In this document: piece after piece, positions 11,300 to 23,800 of the stretch | Position numbering within the stretch: position 1 is the first letter of the stretch | Layout: the number at the start of each line of letters is the position of its first letter | DNA from: Allolobophora icterica | Lineage: Eukaryota > Annelida > Clitellata > Crassiclitellata > Lumbricidae | DNA length: 64,000 nucleotides | NCBI GenBank assembly: GCA_963556255.1 | Contig: OY744605.1 | Span: 68,302,110-68,366,109 of the forward strand | Direction of reading: 5' to 3' | The notes under the pieces: generated by a model | Seen by the model: only the letters and a program-made list of their open reading frames with translations | Database searches by the model: none | Told to the model about the DNA's origin: nothing | Made by a program: the position numbers and the translations under genes

Positions 11300-12037
11300 C
11301 TATACGTTTATCATATAGTTGTGTGGACCCATGTAACCCAATAAAGTTTTGCACCTATAACCGATTAACTCTTCTGGCATTCACTGGCGCACAGTCAGGC
11401 GAGAAGAAAACTTTATGTAAACATGATCTGTATTGCATGATGTATATATTCAGATATATACATGTATGTATACATTGTATGCATACGACGGACATAAAAT
11501 TAGTTCTCAGTAAAACAGCGTTCATTGGCCTTCTCATTTTCACAGAGTGAACGCTACGCGGTGCGTCGAAAATCGAGCTTCCACTGAACGAGAGATGGCT
11601 AAGGTTAGTTTGTCTTTCATTTAACAACAATTGAAAGTGTCACGGAACTAATGAATAGTCTGTGGGGAAACCTCATGGGTTGGAAGAAAAGTTAGAAGAA
11701 GAAGAAGGAGAAGAGTAGGCCTACCTTACTCTAGCCCTGAGGCAGCCATGGGTATGAAGTGTTAGCGACTTCATTTTTCTTAGCCTCGGCTTATGAGGGC
11801 GGTTGGCCAGTCCTCTCTCTCTCGCAGTCTCATCTTCCCGCCGACTGTGTACGGTCAGTGTACTCATTATATCCGAGTTAGCTATGGGTACAGGTGGAGC
11901 AGAAATCTCAATACAAATGTCTGCTCTGGAGGATTTGAATCCCCGATCTATCAGTTGACAGTCCAGCACGCTAACCATTAGACGATGGCGCATCCATGAA
12001 TCAGTCCTTAATGATGCAGCTCTGTACCAACCTTAGC
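11300..12037 (-). mobile_element. Non-coding stretch with a tRNA-like SINE head near 11925-11995
   Basis: Minus-strand 11995-11925 contains CGTCTAATGGTTAGCG (A-box-like) and GGGGATTCAAATCC (B-box-like), spaced as in a tRNA. The acceptor arm does not pair well, so it is likely the 5' end of a SINE extending leftwards. The rest, 11300-11750, shows nothing recognisable. Confidence 0.35.
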
Positions 12038-12045
12038 CATCGTGG

Positions 12046-12278
12046 CAGCGGCGTAACTTTGGTCGAAAAAGTGGGGGGGGGGTACCAATTTACTACATAC
12101 ACGAAGCAAGGCGGAGACTGCGATCTCTGGGAAGGCACAATAATAAAATATTGATTGGCATTGTGTAAAAAGTGAAGGATACGGTACCCCTCAGTCCAAA
12201 AAGTGGGGGTACGGTACCCCCAGTCCAGAAAGTGGGGGTACGGGTACTCCTCGTACCCCCCCCACAAATACGCCTATG
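12046..12278. mobile_element. hAT-type MITE, family A copy 1, perfect 8-bp target duplication
   Basis: Flanked by CATCGTGG at 12038-12045 and 12279-12286. The left end is CAGCGGCGTAACTTTGG and the right end is AATACGCCTATG, so the termini are GGCGTA/TACGCC inverted. Internal sequence includes ACGAAGCAAGGC, GCGATCTCTGGGAAGGCAC and several G-rich AAAGTGGGGGTAC words. Related copies are at 34219-34423 and 37190-37354, and a split copy surrounds 31551-34646. Confidence 0.9.
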
Positions 12279-12468
12279 CATCGTGGGTGTGGTGCTGGTG
12301 GGTTGAAGGCTTCTGCGACCGAGGCTCAAACTTTTCGATAAGGATTATAATCATTACACGGTTCGACGTTGTCACCTGGATTCGAAGCCTAGACGTGCAC
12401 AGAGATGAAATTTGAACGCATTACCACTCAGTGCGCAAGAAAATTGTACTTCGTTTTATTTTCATCAG

Positions 12469-12792
12469 GATAATCTGGAGTTAAACGAATTCAAGTCCGA
12501 TTTGATTGGGTCGAGGATGGCTGGGCACGAAGTCACTGATCCTAATCAGTCGTCTTCACGGTCCGTTGAACCGACAGCAGCGGATGACAGGGCTAGAGAG
12601 GTATCCCGCATTGGCATCCGATTGGCATCTTCTGATCTGGTCCAGCCGCAGGTGGAGTCGGTTGCAGAGGAGGGAATTGAACCTGGCGTCGAATCCGCAG
12701 CTAATGTCGACTGTCGGACGGAAATGGATCAGAACACAAACTCAGTTGCAGTCAGTTCTAAAACTCGCCTTTTCTCAGCCAGAGTTCGTTAA
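12469..12792 (+). CDS. Possible internal or terminal exon of an unrecognised protein
   Basis: A TTTTATTTTCATCAG acceptor precedes a frame open to a stop at 12790-12792. It begins DNLELNEFKSDLIG and is rich in Asp, Glu, Ser and Val. Composition looks coding, but no domain is recognised. A link to the exon at 15411-15885 was considered but the phases do not match directly. It may be a chance ORF. Confidence 0.25.
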   Translation, partial: DNLELNEFKSDLIGSRMAGHEVTDPNQSSSRSVEPTAADDRAREVSRIGIRLASSDLVQPQVESVAEEGIEPGVESAANVDCRTEMDQNTNSVAVSSKTRLFSARVR

Positions 12793-15410
12793 ATTATTTA
12801 ATAAGGATGAGCATGCAATACTTGAAAGCAATCTGTCTATCTCAACGCGAGCGACATTTAAGACAATGATGAACAATGATGAACAAAGAAGTGCTGCGGC
12901 TAAGCTTAAGATTTTTTGTATTGTATTGTATCTAGAAATTTATAAAGCGCCTCTCGCAGAATAACTATTCAAAGGCGCTCTCAGCACAGAAACCCTGGGG
13001 AAACAGAAATGCCTTTAGGGGAACGCGAGACCGATGAGGAAAAGCCAGTCTTTTGAGAACTTATCAAAAGTAATAAGGTGAGGTAAACTAAAAAATAATG
13101 TGAAAGTCGGCCCACGTGTTTTTTCTAAAGCGACCGTCTGGTCTCGACGCAGCTCATCCCAGGTAAGATAATGCAAATAAGATAATGTAGAATAAGACAA
13201 TCTATGATAGGTAGGCTATGGTCAAACAAGGTAAGAAACATTAATGGAGGGCAGGGGCGTCTATCCCTCTAAGACTCTAAGTCATTGGAGCAACTTCCCC
13301 TTCCCCTCTCTTCTCCCCCTCCGTCTTCTTCCCGCAGTCAGGCCTAATGGTGGCACACACACACTGACAGATCCACCCATTTCTTGGATGGAGCGTTTGG
13401 TCCAAGGTTGCTATGGTGTAAACGCCCCTGATGTAGGGTATTGTAGGGTATGGTAAGGAAAGCCTAAAGGCATAAGGTATAGGCCTATATGGTAATATAC
13501 GGTATAATATACTTGAAACTTACCTGTTTCGGATTGCTTATCCACCACAGGTTGTCTCTCTGTCTCAATGGACGGATCTTCTTGATGTTGACCTGATTAC
13601 GGTTCTTTTTTGGTGCGTCATCGGTTGTTGCCTTGTAGCCTTTGTGGGCTATGTTAGCGGGGCGATAGAAGTCACTAGTTAAATAGTAATATAGGCTACA
13701 AGTTAAAGAAAAGTAAGGCAAGGTCAGTTCAAAATAAGATAGGCAAAGCAAGGTACGGCAGTGTCAGGTAAGATAAGGTAGGCCTAAGTTCTTGTAAATC
13801 ACAATAAGGTAAGGTAATTTATTTATTACGCGCCCCATCTATCTAGAGTTATCCTGGGAGGTGCAATCCTGGGGTTGAGGGTTTACTCAAATGGACTCTC
13901 AAGGCCGCCCAGTGAATCGGGCTTTTAACGCAGGAACAATCTGTGCAGAATTGTGCTCAAGGACAATGCATTACAGCGGATCCATAGATTCCATAACTGC
14001 ATCCATATATATTAAGATGGATTTTGAAGGAGATGATTAAACATAGACTATTGATTGTGAGTAGATTATGATGATGACGACAACGACGATGAAATGAATC
14101 GATATTCTTTATTACTCATTTTTTAGAATCAGACGATGGAAAATACAACGTTACCCTGGAAAAAAGAAATCTTGTTAAGGTCAGCTCCAATAAGATAAAC
14201 TTATTTTGACCTGTTCGTTTGGCTAATCATTGAAATCCATCGATATAAGCTTACCTATTAAAACTTAATTAACTCCGAAACGTTGCTAAGTGTCCAGAAT
14301 CAGATCAGAACAATTCGTTGACCAGCAGAGTCATTCCCGCTGCCAAGCAATATTAGTTAATTAACGACGTGGGTTAATTAATTGTCAGTGCCTACTTTAC
14401 TAAATGCACAAGTGATTTAGCACATATGGGACATGAACATTGGTTCTCGAACACAGAGGCCACGCTTCGTTTGGCAGAATATGTTCGCCGACTCGTTCAC
14501 GTACCGGTATATTAGATCCCGCGACATCTGCCAGTAAGGTGAATGCGCCACCTACCGTACGAAAGCGTCCTCCAGCGGTACTTTTGAACAGACTATTAAG
14601 ATAACATGTCATCGATCGAGACATTTATTTACCAGGCTTCCGGATGTGACGTCCTCGTCTTCCGCTTCAATGCCGGAAACTTCAGTTCCACTCTTCCCCC
14701 AAGTGTCAGACCCTCCTTGCTTCATCACCTCATCGCGTCACCCAGTCACCAACGACTTTCCTACCGTCGACTTCCATCGCACCAATTATATCTCACGATA
14801 ATTCGTCGAAGCGAAGCCCATAATGAATATACCACAAAACGAAGCAAAACTCTCGCACTAATATCCAAAGGAAATGTTCACCAGCCACGCAGCGATGCGA
14901 AGAGGGTTCGTTCTCCCGCTCGAATGCCGCAATGGATCCAGAGTTTAACGACATCTCATGCGTCGATTTAGAATCATTCTTCCCTCACAAGACTGAATTA
15001 GAAGAATCTGAGAAGTTATGTATTCATGTGGGGAGTGGGAATGGATGAATGGTAATCAAGGTCCATCACCCCCCAGTCTTTTTTCTACAATTCTCATACT
15101 GCCCTCAACCCCAGGATTGCACCTCCCAGGATCAAGATCTGATGTGCCTGAAGAACATTAGATCTTGAAAAGACACGGCTCTATACCTGCAAGCCTCCTC
15201 TAGGTAAATTCAGCCTTCCACTCCCTAGGTGCAGCTGTAAATGAGCGGGCCAAGACTTGTGTACAAGAAAATATTATTTTGATAATTGTATTGTCACTAT
15301 GTTTCAATGTAACTTACTGCATTTTTGTCAGTAAGCTTGTGAATAAACCACTATATCATTATTTACTTACTGTTTTATGACTCATTGATTGCTTTATCGA
15401 TCAATCGATC
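12793..15410. other. Largely non-coding interval
   Basis: It holds LINE/SINE-tail-like words (TTATAAAGCGCC near 12945), repeated GGTAAGATAAGG-type phrases (13150-13830), and a repeat segment with CTTTTTTCTACAATTCTCA near 15079 that recurs at about 32808 and 63375. An AATAAA signal on the plus strand lies at 15342. No supported coding exon was found. Confidence 0.5.
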
Positions 15411-15885
15411 CAGGCTACAGTGGGCACTCCTCGTGACCCTGCTCCTCTTCTTCGTCGTTCCAATCGTCGGATGTCCAGCGCTCGTCTTCTATCTCAGATC
15501 TCGACGGGCAGTCACTTCCGGGGACCAGGGAGTGGCCATTCGATCCGAACGCACCGTCCTCTACCTCATCGCTTTTGGGGGCGTCCTTCTTGGTCTCGGT
15601 CTTTTTGTCGGGTCCCTCGTCATTCTTGCGGAGATGGACACCCACACTGCCGCACGGGATGCACAGCTCAACACTACACAGGATGATCAGCACCTGCCGT
15701 CTACGACCATCGACCTGGCGGCCAGCCTCGACTACATGAAGTCGCTGCTGGCGAGGGACAACAAGAGAAAGGTCCTCTGTCTGTTCAATTACGAGAAGAT
15801 GGCAGTCAAGTACAATGAAGATGACGACAACCTGGAACAAACTTTTCTCCTCAGGAACCAACTTCAGATAGATCCTGAATGCTAG
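15411..15885 (+). CDS. Terminal exon of a membrane protein with two transmembrane segments (unrecognised)
   Basis: A CAATCGATCCAG acceptor ends at 15410. The exon enters with one base completing a codon (phase 2) and runs about 157 codons to TAG at 15883-15885. The first residues form a hydrophobic helix (LQWALLVTLLLFFVVPIVG...), then a short basic loop with YLRSRR and RSER, then a second helix (VLYLIAFGGVLLGLGLFVGS). The remainder is a polar tail of about 80 residues with an acidic patch, NEDDDN, near the C-terminus. GC content is clearly higher than the flanks, as expected for a real exon. Upstream exons were not identified. The family is not recognised. Confidence 0.65.
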
Positions 15886-15934
15886 GCGTCGTCATGCGTC
15901 AAACGCCGGGATGGCTCATCAGATTACAGACAGA

Positions 15935-16022
15935 TGCACAAAGAGACAGACAGACCCACACAGGAGAGACAGATCCACACAGAGACAGACAGATCCACAC
16001 ACAGACAGACAGATCCACACAG
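15935..16022 (+). repeat. Short tandem repeat, about 25-bp ACAGATCCACACAGAGACAG units
   Basis: About four copies with small variations directly after the exon at 15411-15885, probably in its 3' UTR. Confidence 0.7.
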
Positions 16023-16357
16023 TAAACCATCAACACAGCAAACATTTTACAGAATTTAATTTTCTGTAAACGAGGCCAGATTAAACAAAACCTTTACAGG
16101 CTCCGTCGTTTATACAGTAAAATGTAGACTCTGGTTAATAGTACAGTAGTAGTTTATTTAGTCGTAAAACTCAACAGCATCAATTGTCTAGCAGCGGAAC
16201 ACGGTCACTACAGCATTCTTTGGTCACAAAACTGCCAACCTTCAACACACCAGACGCTGTGAATGATTCTCAATTTCGTCTTAAAACTGAATTCACAAAT
16301 TCGAATTACTTTCAAACATCTACAGTCAAATTAGGTTGAAGCCTTTATAAGGCAGAT

Positions 16358-18000
16358 AAGCTTCGGCTCTCCCGAAACACACAAATGCTAGGCTCATCAT
16401 GAGTTGGACATCCCAAAATTTTCATAGAGGCATACCCATGGGTTGAGCTAACCCAAGATATTTTCATTTGAGTATAAGGGTTCTCATAACAATAATAATT
16501 TTTTTTATTCTCCAGAGTAATATTTTAATTCCCGAGGGATGATACCGATAGGTACCTTGACTAAAAAAAACAAACAATAATGACATCAACAAAGATTAGT
16601 CATCCCAAAAAAGGCTATTCCTAAATTTTTGAATCTTGAGGGATCCTATATACATACTTTGGGTAATCAACAATAATGAGATTATCTAACTACCATACCT
16701 GAAGCCTATTAATGTTCCCCTGTATATAATATGTAGGTATATTTAAAGCCATTTATGTAGTGTTTTCAATTACCTCACAAAGGTGCTGCATGTGAGACTC
16801 TAACTACTCCAAAAAGTGTGTTTTAGAACAGAAAACTGTTGGCTCTTAACAAAGCTATATGAGAAATGCATTGCAGCATTGTCCAAACAGAAAAGCCTTA
16901 GAACAAGTAGTTGGTATCATTATTATCATGTACATATATCTGAAATTATTATTATTGATCAATATAACTGTTTTGGGGCTATACAACAAAATACAAATAA
17001 GAGTGCTTAACAAAGAAAGCAAGACCAGGAAAAGGCAATTGCTCACCTAATACAAGCCTCTGTCAACATAAGTTCTCAAAGGTCTTGTCCTGAGGTTGAA
17101 GGGTATATCACACGCACTACAAACCATACGGATATGACAATATCCAAATATATATCAACAGCCTGCTTGGCAGCATATTCAAGGAGGCCCACTGGCAATG
17201 CCACCATCCGAGTTTAGGAGGAGGAGGAGGAGATAAGCTTCGGCTCTCCCGAAACACACAAATGCTAGGCTCATCATGGGTTGGACATCCCAAAATTTTC
17301 ATAGAGGCATACCCATGGGTTGAGCTAACCCAAGATATTTTCATTTGAGTATAAGGGTTCTCATAACAATAATAATTTTTTTTATTCTCCAGAGTAATAT
17401 TTTAATTCCTGAGGGATGATACCGATGGGTAGTGGGTACCTTGACTAAAAAAAATAACAATAATGACATCAACAAAGATTAGTCATCCCAAAAAAGGCTA
17501 TTCCTAATTTTTTTTCCAAACAGAAAAGCCTTTTAAATTACCTCACAAAGGTGCTGCATGCGAGACTAACTACTCCAAAAAGTGTGTTTTAGAACAGAAA
17601 ACTGTTGGCTCTTAACAAAGCTATATGAGAAATGCATTGCAGCATTGTCCAAACAGAAAAGCCTTAGAACAAGTAGTTGGTATCATTATTATCACGTACA
17701 TATATCTGAAATTATTATTATTGATCAATATAACTGTTTTGGGGCTATACAACAAAATACAAATAAGAGTGCTGAACGAAGAAAGCAAGACCAGGAAAAG
17801 GCAATTGCTCACCTAATACAAGCCTCTGTCAACATAAGTTCTCAAAGGTCTTGTCCTGAGGTTGAAGGGTATATCACACGCACTACAAACCATACGGATA
17901 CGACAATATCCAAATATCATATATCAACAGCCTGCTTGGCAGCATATTCAAGGAGGCCCACTGGCAATGCCACCATCCGAGTTTCGGAGGAGGAGGAGGA
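16358..18000 (+). repeat. Local tandem duplication (two copies of about 870 and 770 bp)
   Basis: The first copy runs from AGATAAGCTTCGGCTCTCCC (about 16358) to 17229, and the second from 17231 to about 18000. They are more than 95% alike by eye and meet at a GGA-rich sequence (GGAGGAGGAGGAGGAG). The second copy lacks about 120 bp (16638-16765 of the first). In its place is TCCAAACAGAAAAGCCTT, an 18-bp filler copied from further downstream in the same unit (16879 and 17647). Small ORFs inside are short and unsupported. Confidence 0.9.
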
Positions 18001-18030
18001 GTAGGAGGAGGAGGAGGGGAGGAGGAGAGG
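18000..18030 (+). repeat. (GGA)n microsatellite
   Basis: GGA-rich run continuing the junction sequence of the duplication. Confidence 0.85.
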
Positions 18031-18122
18031 CATGGACGGAGTGACCACCTGGGCATGTCCTCAGAGCCAGTGGACATGGTGTCCAGAAACAAGACAACTA
18101 ATGATAAATTACAATTATGCCC

Positions 18123-18187
18123 TGAAAAGCCAAAACACAGTAACTATGACTGTTATTACTTACCACTTACTGTGTTTTGGCTTTTCA
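18123..18187. repeat. Perfect 21-bp inverted repeat with 23-nt loop
   Basis: The left arm at 18123-18143 begins TGAAAAGCCAAAACACAG; the right arm at 18167-18187 is its exact reverse complement. Pairing resumes for three more bases (GCC/GGC) beyond one mismatch. No terminator or small RNA role can be assigned from sequence alone. Confidence 0.9.
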
Positions 18188-20851
18188 CGGCAGTTTTAAA
18201 ATTAAATTTAGCTGACATATTAAAAACTGTTAAAGCATTTGAAGCATCTAACATAGTTAAGAGTATTCATTTGCATTCATGGTTTATGTTTGAAACGTCT
18301 GGACACATGCAAAGGCAAGTGTCCAACCGCATCTACAATTCACTGAAATCCATTAATTATGCAATAAATTGAGCAGAAACTATTATGTTAATCGTGTGAC
18401 ACAGTTTCAAACGGACCATTCAAACACTGGAAAAATTATTAATAGTAAATGTGTAAAGAAACTTTAAATTTCTTAAATTTTGCTCGTCATTACTGCTCGC
18501 CTAAAGGTTACTTTTTCTGCATACAATAAAGTGTAGAATATAATGTACACACTTTCTATGTTGAAAACTCGTCTCAACTCGGTCTAGTTTACAATTAATT
18601 AATCGGGCACAGCGTATCATGATTAAGGATTAATTGAAAGCACTGAGCAACTGTGAGTTAATGACTTGCCCGGGTCCACTATGCACTGACCATCTTTAAA
18701 AGGGCTCGAAACCAGTACTTTCTCTGCCTCTGCATTACAAGACAAGTGCTAACTCATTCAGCCATTCTGTCACGTTAGGTCTTGTTACTTGTGCCACTGC
18801 AGGCTATGAGGAAACAAAATCTAATTGGGATCAATATCAAATCATTGGCTGCACACAAAACTAAATCAGTTGCAATCAAAAGCGGCCTAAAAAGCATGGA
18901 ACCTAGTCTATGCCTACAAATGAAAGCTGAAATAAAAACCTGTAAGAGCCAAACGTATGTACATTGCCAAAGCACTCCAACAGCAAGCGCCAATCAGATT
19001 GCCCTGAGAATACTAGCACAGCAAAGCCCCAATCCTTGACCTTCAGAAACGTCACCTTCAGTACACAAACTGGTTCAAGCAAACAGCAGTGGAACTGATT
19101 ACGACAAAAACTCGACACACCCAAAGATATCGCTGCTGAAATTCCTTCAAACGCCTGGTTAAGAAACACATTTGTTTACATGCCTCTACAGAAGCCCCTC
19201 ATAAACATAAAGGTGTTTACAAACACTTGTTTACAAACCCATAAAGAAACTCCTTAGAAGTCTGCTCTGAAGGCCAAACAATCATTCAGTTCCCTGCACA
19301 CACCACCAATGAAATCCTACAATCAGACACCTTGTAACCTCCAGACATTGTGCTGACCATTACTGACTGATCTCAAAAGTCTGGAGGGTGAGTGGGCAAC
19401 AGATGTCATGGTATTTTGTGGACAGTCTCCCATGCACAGGAGAAGACAAACACTCTGAATAGCCAATATAAATCTCCAAATGCAATACATTATATGACAC
19501 GCCATGGGCAGTTCCATGGAACATTTCGGCCAATGCAGTCATCCGAGTTTCGAAACCCAGTGCAAAGAATGAACACCAGACGTGCAAGGGCGGATCCAGG
19601 GATGGGTCACTCTGCCCATGGCCTCTCGTAAACTCAGATGGGGCCATGACAGAGTGCCCCCACAACTGACAATAAACAAGAAACAAAGTCAAAACAAAAG
19701 TTCAAAAGTGAACTCGAGTCACACGAATCAGTTGTGTAAGTTTCTGTGGTTTCATTATTTAGCAAGCAAGTGAATTGCACGTGTTTATTAACAGAGTCGC
19801 CAACAACCATCCTAAAAAATGCATCACTTTGGTCGACGAATCTCTCACCCGAAATGCAGACCTCTGAAAGCAACTCTGTATAATGCCACTGCCTAATGAC
19901 AAGGCATCGACTGATGGCATCCAGCACATTTTGTGCTCAAGGTTCCCACAGACAGTAAACATCTTTAGGTCTCACCTTGTTCAAGTTTTATTCACCGACT
20001 GTCTCTGGGGCATCACTTAATTGGCCTGTTTGATGACCTAACAAATTCAATACACCCCAAAAACTGAACAAAAAACAGCTTGGGAATACTGCTAATACAG
20101 TATCAGTTCACATGTTTCTGGACTTTATGGCAAAAAACGATAGCTGCCAAAGAAATCAAAAAGCACCTACAGCATATAGTTACTGCGTGCACCCTCATTC
20201 TAAGACAGTTCTCAGACACCGGTCGATGATCTTTTGGCTGAGGCACACGCAAAATAACAGAAATTAACTTAAGGATAACCTTCCATTATAGGTGGTATGG
20301 CTCGATAAAAAATGCCCAATTTCACAAGAAGAACCTGGAACTGAACCCAAGTGCAAGGATGAAAGGCTCATATGTTAACCACTTTCTGGTACACAGGGCA
20401 CAATTTGAGGCTGGAGGCAGCCAGGAAAAGAAAGTGGCAAAGAGTCAAATAACTGGAAAAATTAATTTACCATGCATAGAGGATGGTAATGACCGAGCAA
20501 GAAGGAAGCTCCCCGTCAAAATCCATCTGAGAAAGATACGCTCCCTATAAGAACAGATATCACACCGAAGTAGAGTGTTCCCCATTCCCACGTCAAATCG
20601 TACCAGCGAGGCTAGGAGATTCACCATTCCCTATAAATCACACGAGCAAAGGACAGTTCTTCCTCTGTGTTAACAAATAACAAGAAGAGGTTCCAAAAAT
20701 CCCCTACAAATTGCACCATTGAAGGGGAGTTACCCCAGAAATTACATCCTACCAAGAATGAACCAGATTACAAAATACTAGAACATTCTGAAGAGCCTCT
20801 TGTAACCAGACCTTGAAGCAGCGGAAACATCTGAAAATCCTAAATCCGTGA
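18188..20851. other. Non-coding interval downstream of the kinase-like gene, with one SINE-like head
   Basis: At 18780-18698 (minus) GGCTGAATGAGTTAGCAC and GGTTTCGAGCCC resemble tRNA A and B boxes, suggesting a SINE with a body to about 18590. A weaker similar pattern lies at 20410-20340. The rest is unremarkable AT-rich sequence; part of 20000-20851 may be the 3' UTR of the kinase-like gene. Confidence 0.4.
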
Positions 20852-23800
20852 TCAAACTGCCCGATGTTTCTTCGGAGATTTCTTCGGACGGGCACCAGTC
20901 TGTATGGTTCGTGGGCTCGCGGGAGATTCAGGGCTAGAAGATGCATCCCGGTTGGTCGTGACACTTGTACCTGCAGGCCTAACGAATCTCAGATCGGCTG
21001 AAGAGAGTTCGGGTTCGTCCAACGAAAGAGTCTGGCTTCGCTCGATGACGACTTCTGGAAGACATGGATCGAGATCAAATTCAATACTCGACCGCGAAAA
21101 CGACGCTTGCATGTCATCGTAATAGTCATGTCCTCCGCAAGCACCCTCCGAGTGAAGTCGATCGTCTTTGTAGTAGCCATAGCGGTCACTCGAGTCGTCT
21201 GGATGGCGGCCGCAGCGGGGCCACTCGTGAGAGTGTCTGTGTCGGACACGCTCATTGCGCGACTTGTCCTTGCGTAGATGTTCGGTCGGCAAGCGATACA
21301 GTTCGTCGAATTCCTCGCTCGTCAGGTCGCCGCTCATGCATGACATGCGCTGCTGCTGCGACTTCTTCTCCGACTCAATCTTGTCGAGGATCAGCTTCCG
21401 ACTTAGCTGGACCGATTCGGAGTGCGACTTCAACTTCTGCTTCTCGTCAAACTCGTCGCCACTGTACTTGTTCGAGTCCTCGGGAATATTGACGAGCACG
21501 ATCGGACTGTGCAACACACCAGCTTTTGGCGACGCGCAGTTCTCGTAATTGCTGCCGTGTTTCAAATGGCCAAGATTGTTGAAATCGCTCGCGACTCCAA
21601 AATCCCGAGCACCTGGTTCTGTTTCTATCAGCGTCTCTATTGGAAGGTCTGTTTTCATCAGCTTCTGGCATTCTCTCCGCGTAACAAGAGTCGACCGGCT
21701 TGAAGCGGCTATGCTAACACTGTCCCTCTCGTATAGCAAGCTGGTTGGGAACGTTTCCGGTCGACGGACGGTTTCAAGAAGAGCAGGAACGGCCTCGGTG
21801 CCAAGCCGCCTTAAGACCTCAGTAGTTATGTTGCCAACCTCCAAGTCCTCCCGGAGTTTTTCCTCCGAAATCTCTGCCGTTTCTTTTTCGCTCTCAGAAT
21901 CAGCCTCATGCATCTTTCCATCTGGCCCCTTGACGCTCAAGGCCACGAATGAACCTGGATCCGACTCGAAACTCTGGTTCAGCAGATCGATGATGTTTGG
22001 CGACGGCGTACGATCGTCCCCGATTCGCTCCTGATTGTTGCGAAGGTTCTTCAGCGCCACTTCATTGCGATCGAGACGCGACTGATTCAGGGATTCGTGT
22101 TGATTAACCTCAACGTCCACTGCCATGCGGTTGAAAATGCTGTCCAGTTGGCGTATCGGCTGCAAAGGCTGTCCCTGGTTTTGGGTCAAGGGTGGGGTTT
22201 CGCCCTGTGTCAAGGGTGTGGTCTGGCTTTGGGTTAAGGATGAGGTCTGGCCCTGAGTCAAGGGTGGAGACTGACTCTGAGTCAGCACCGGTGGATGTTC
22301 CTGAAAGGTTCCCACCTGAGACTTAATGAAGTCACTCTGCAGCGAAGAGCGGATGGCAGCCAAAAGCAAAATGAGGCTTGTTTCATCATCATTTGCCTGT
22401 AAAAAATACAAAACATTTATAATAATAAGAATAATAATAATCTTCTTTATTAACTCAAACTGACAAGTACACAGTAAGATTACATTGAAACATGACAGTA
22501 CAATCAACATCTTAATTAAACACACATTTTGGCAGCCATGCAAGATGCTGCTCTAGAGGGAGGTTACAGGTATCGAACCGCAATCTAATGCTCTCCTGGC
22601 CATGAGTGTTACCATTCATCTATCCCCCCTCCCAGGACCATTAAAACCACTGTTTAAGAAATAATATACATTGAACCTTCAGTACGAGACACCACTTTAC
22701 AGTGCGAACACCATCCAACCTCTGAGGACCATTGTCAAAAGAGATGCGTAAAAAATTGTCTTGCCTTACAAAGACCAGGGCCAATGTTGGCATAGGCATG
22801 TAATAAACTAGCAATTACCTTACCTTACTTTAACCTTGCTTCTGAGAAGTAATACTGATATAGAAGGTGATGTGGTACCTCAATCAGCAGTGCGCTCAAC
22901 TTATGATCTAATGATCATGACTTTTAGCCTGCCAAGCGAGCTCTGGACAATAGGGCAAGTTGCTTATATACATCTGCATTTGTCACCAAGCAGAATTAAT
23001 TATCAATATTATCTTGGGGTCAAAGGTCTGTGAGTGGCTCCAGGAAAACAGTGTTGCCATAGTAACTGATCTTGGGTTCTCAGTGATTGCCAGATGGTAG
23101 TAGTGTTGCTTGTCTCCTTCTTTAACCAGTTGTCTGCTAACCACAGCAAAGCAGATGCTGGCAATTATAATTAGATCTACACAGCACCTTAGGCAAAAGG
23201 CAAAGCTACCTTATCTTAACTTACCTTACAGAAGTCAACTTTTGTGCTGGTACTACCATTCAAAACATACCTTGTCGTCAACTGGCTGGAATGGCATCTG
23301 TGCAACTGGTTCATCCTCAGGACAGTAGTACTCCTCAAGGTATGGCTGGGCAAGGGCTTCTCCGGCTGTGATACGTCGCTCATGGTTAAATGTTAAGAGA
23401 TGGTCCACCAGCTGAACCACTGTGATAAGTAAACATCAACAGCTACAGGTTTAAAGCTTCAATATTTTTCAGAACCATAACCCTGCAGCAGAAACAATTA
23501 ATCGAGGTGTAATTTAGCTTAGCTACGAGTTCACTGCTGCAGTACAGCACGATACATCTAAACATTACAACTTCTGTGATATTAATTAATTAGAAATTAT
23601 CTGAAACTAAAAAAGTTAAAAGTATAAGAACAAAAATCTGATTTTCTTTTTCAGTTCTACTATAAATAAAAAAACCTAAGTCTATTCTGGGACTTTTCTG
23701 AAACTTAAAAATCCTACTTCTTGCACTGTGGAAGGAAGGCACAATGCTTTCAATAGCTCCACTGGAATCGCCCATTCTACAACTGTTGTTTTGTCAAGGA

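Noticed and set aside
14606..14971. Plus-strand 121-codon frame
   Set aside because: No recognised domain, no convincing splice sites and unremarkable composition; probably chance.
15415..15861. Minus-strand 148-codon frame
   Set aside because: Antisense to the exon 15411-15885; charged low-complexity product without support.
12469..15885. Joining the possible exon at 12469-12792 to the membrane-protein exon at 15411
   Set aside because: Likely donors in the first are phase 0, while the second needs phase 2. No intermediate exon was found.
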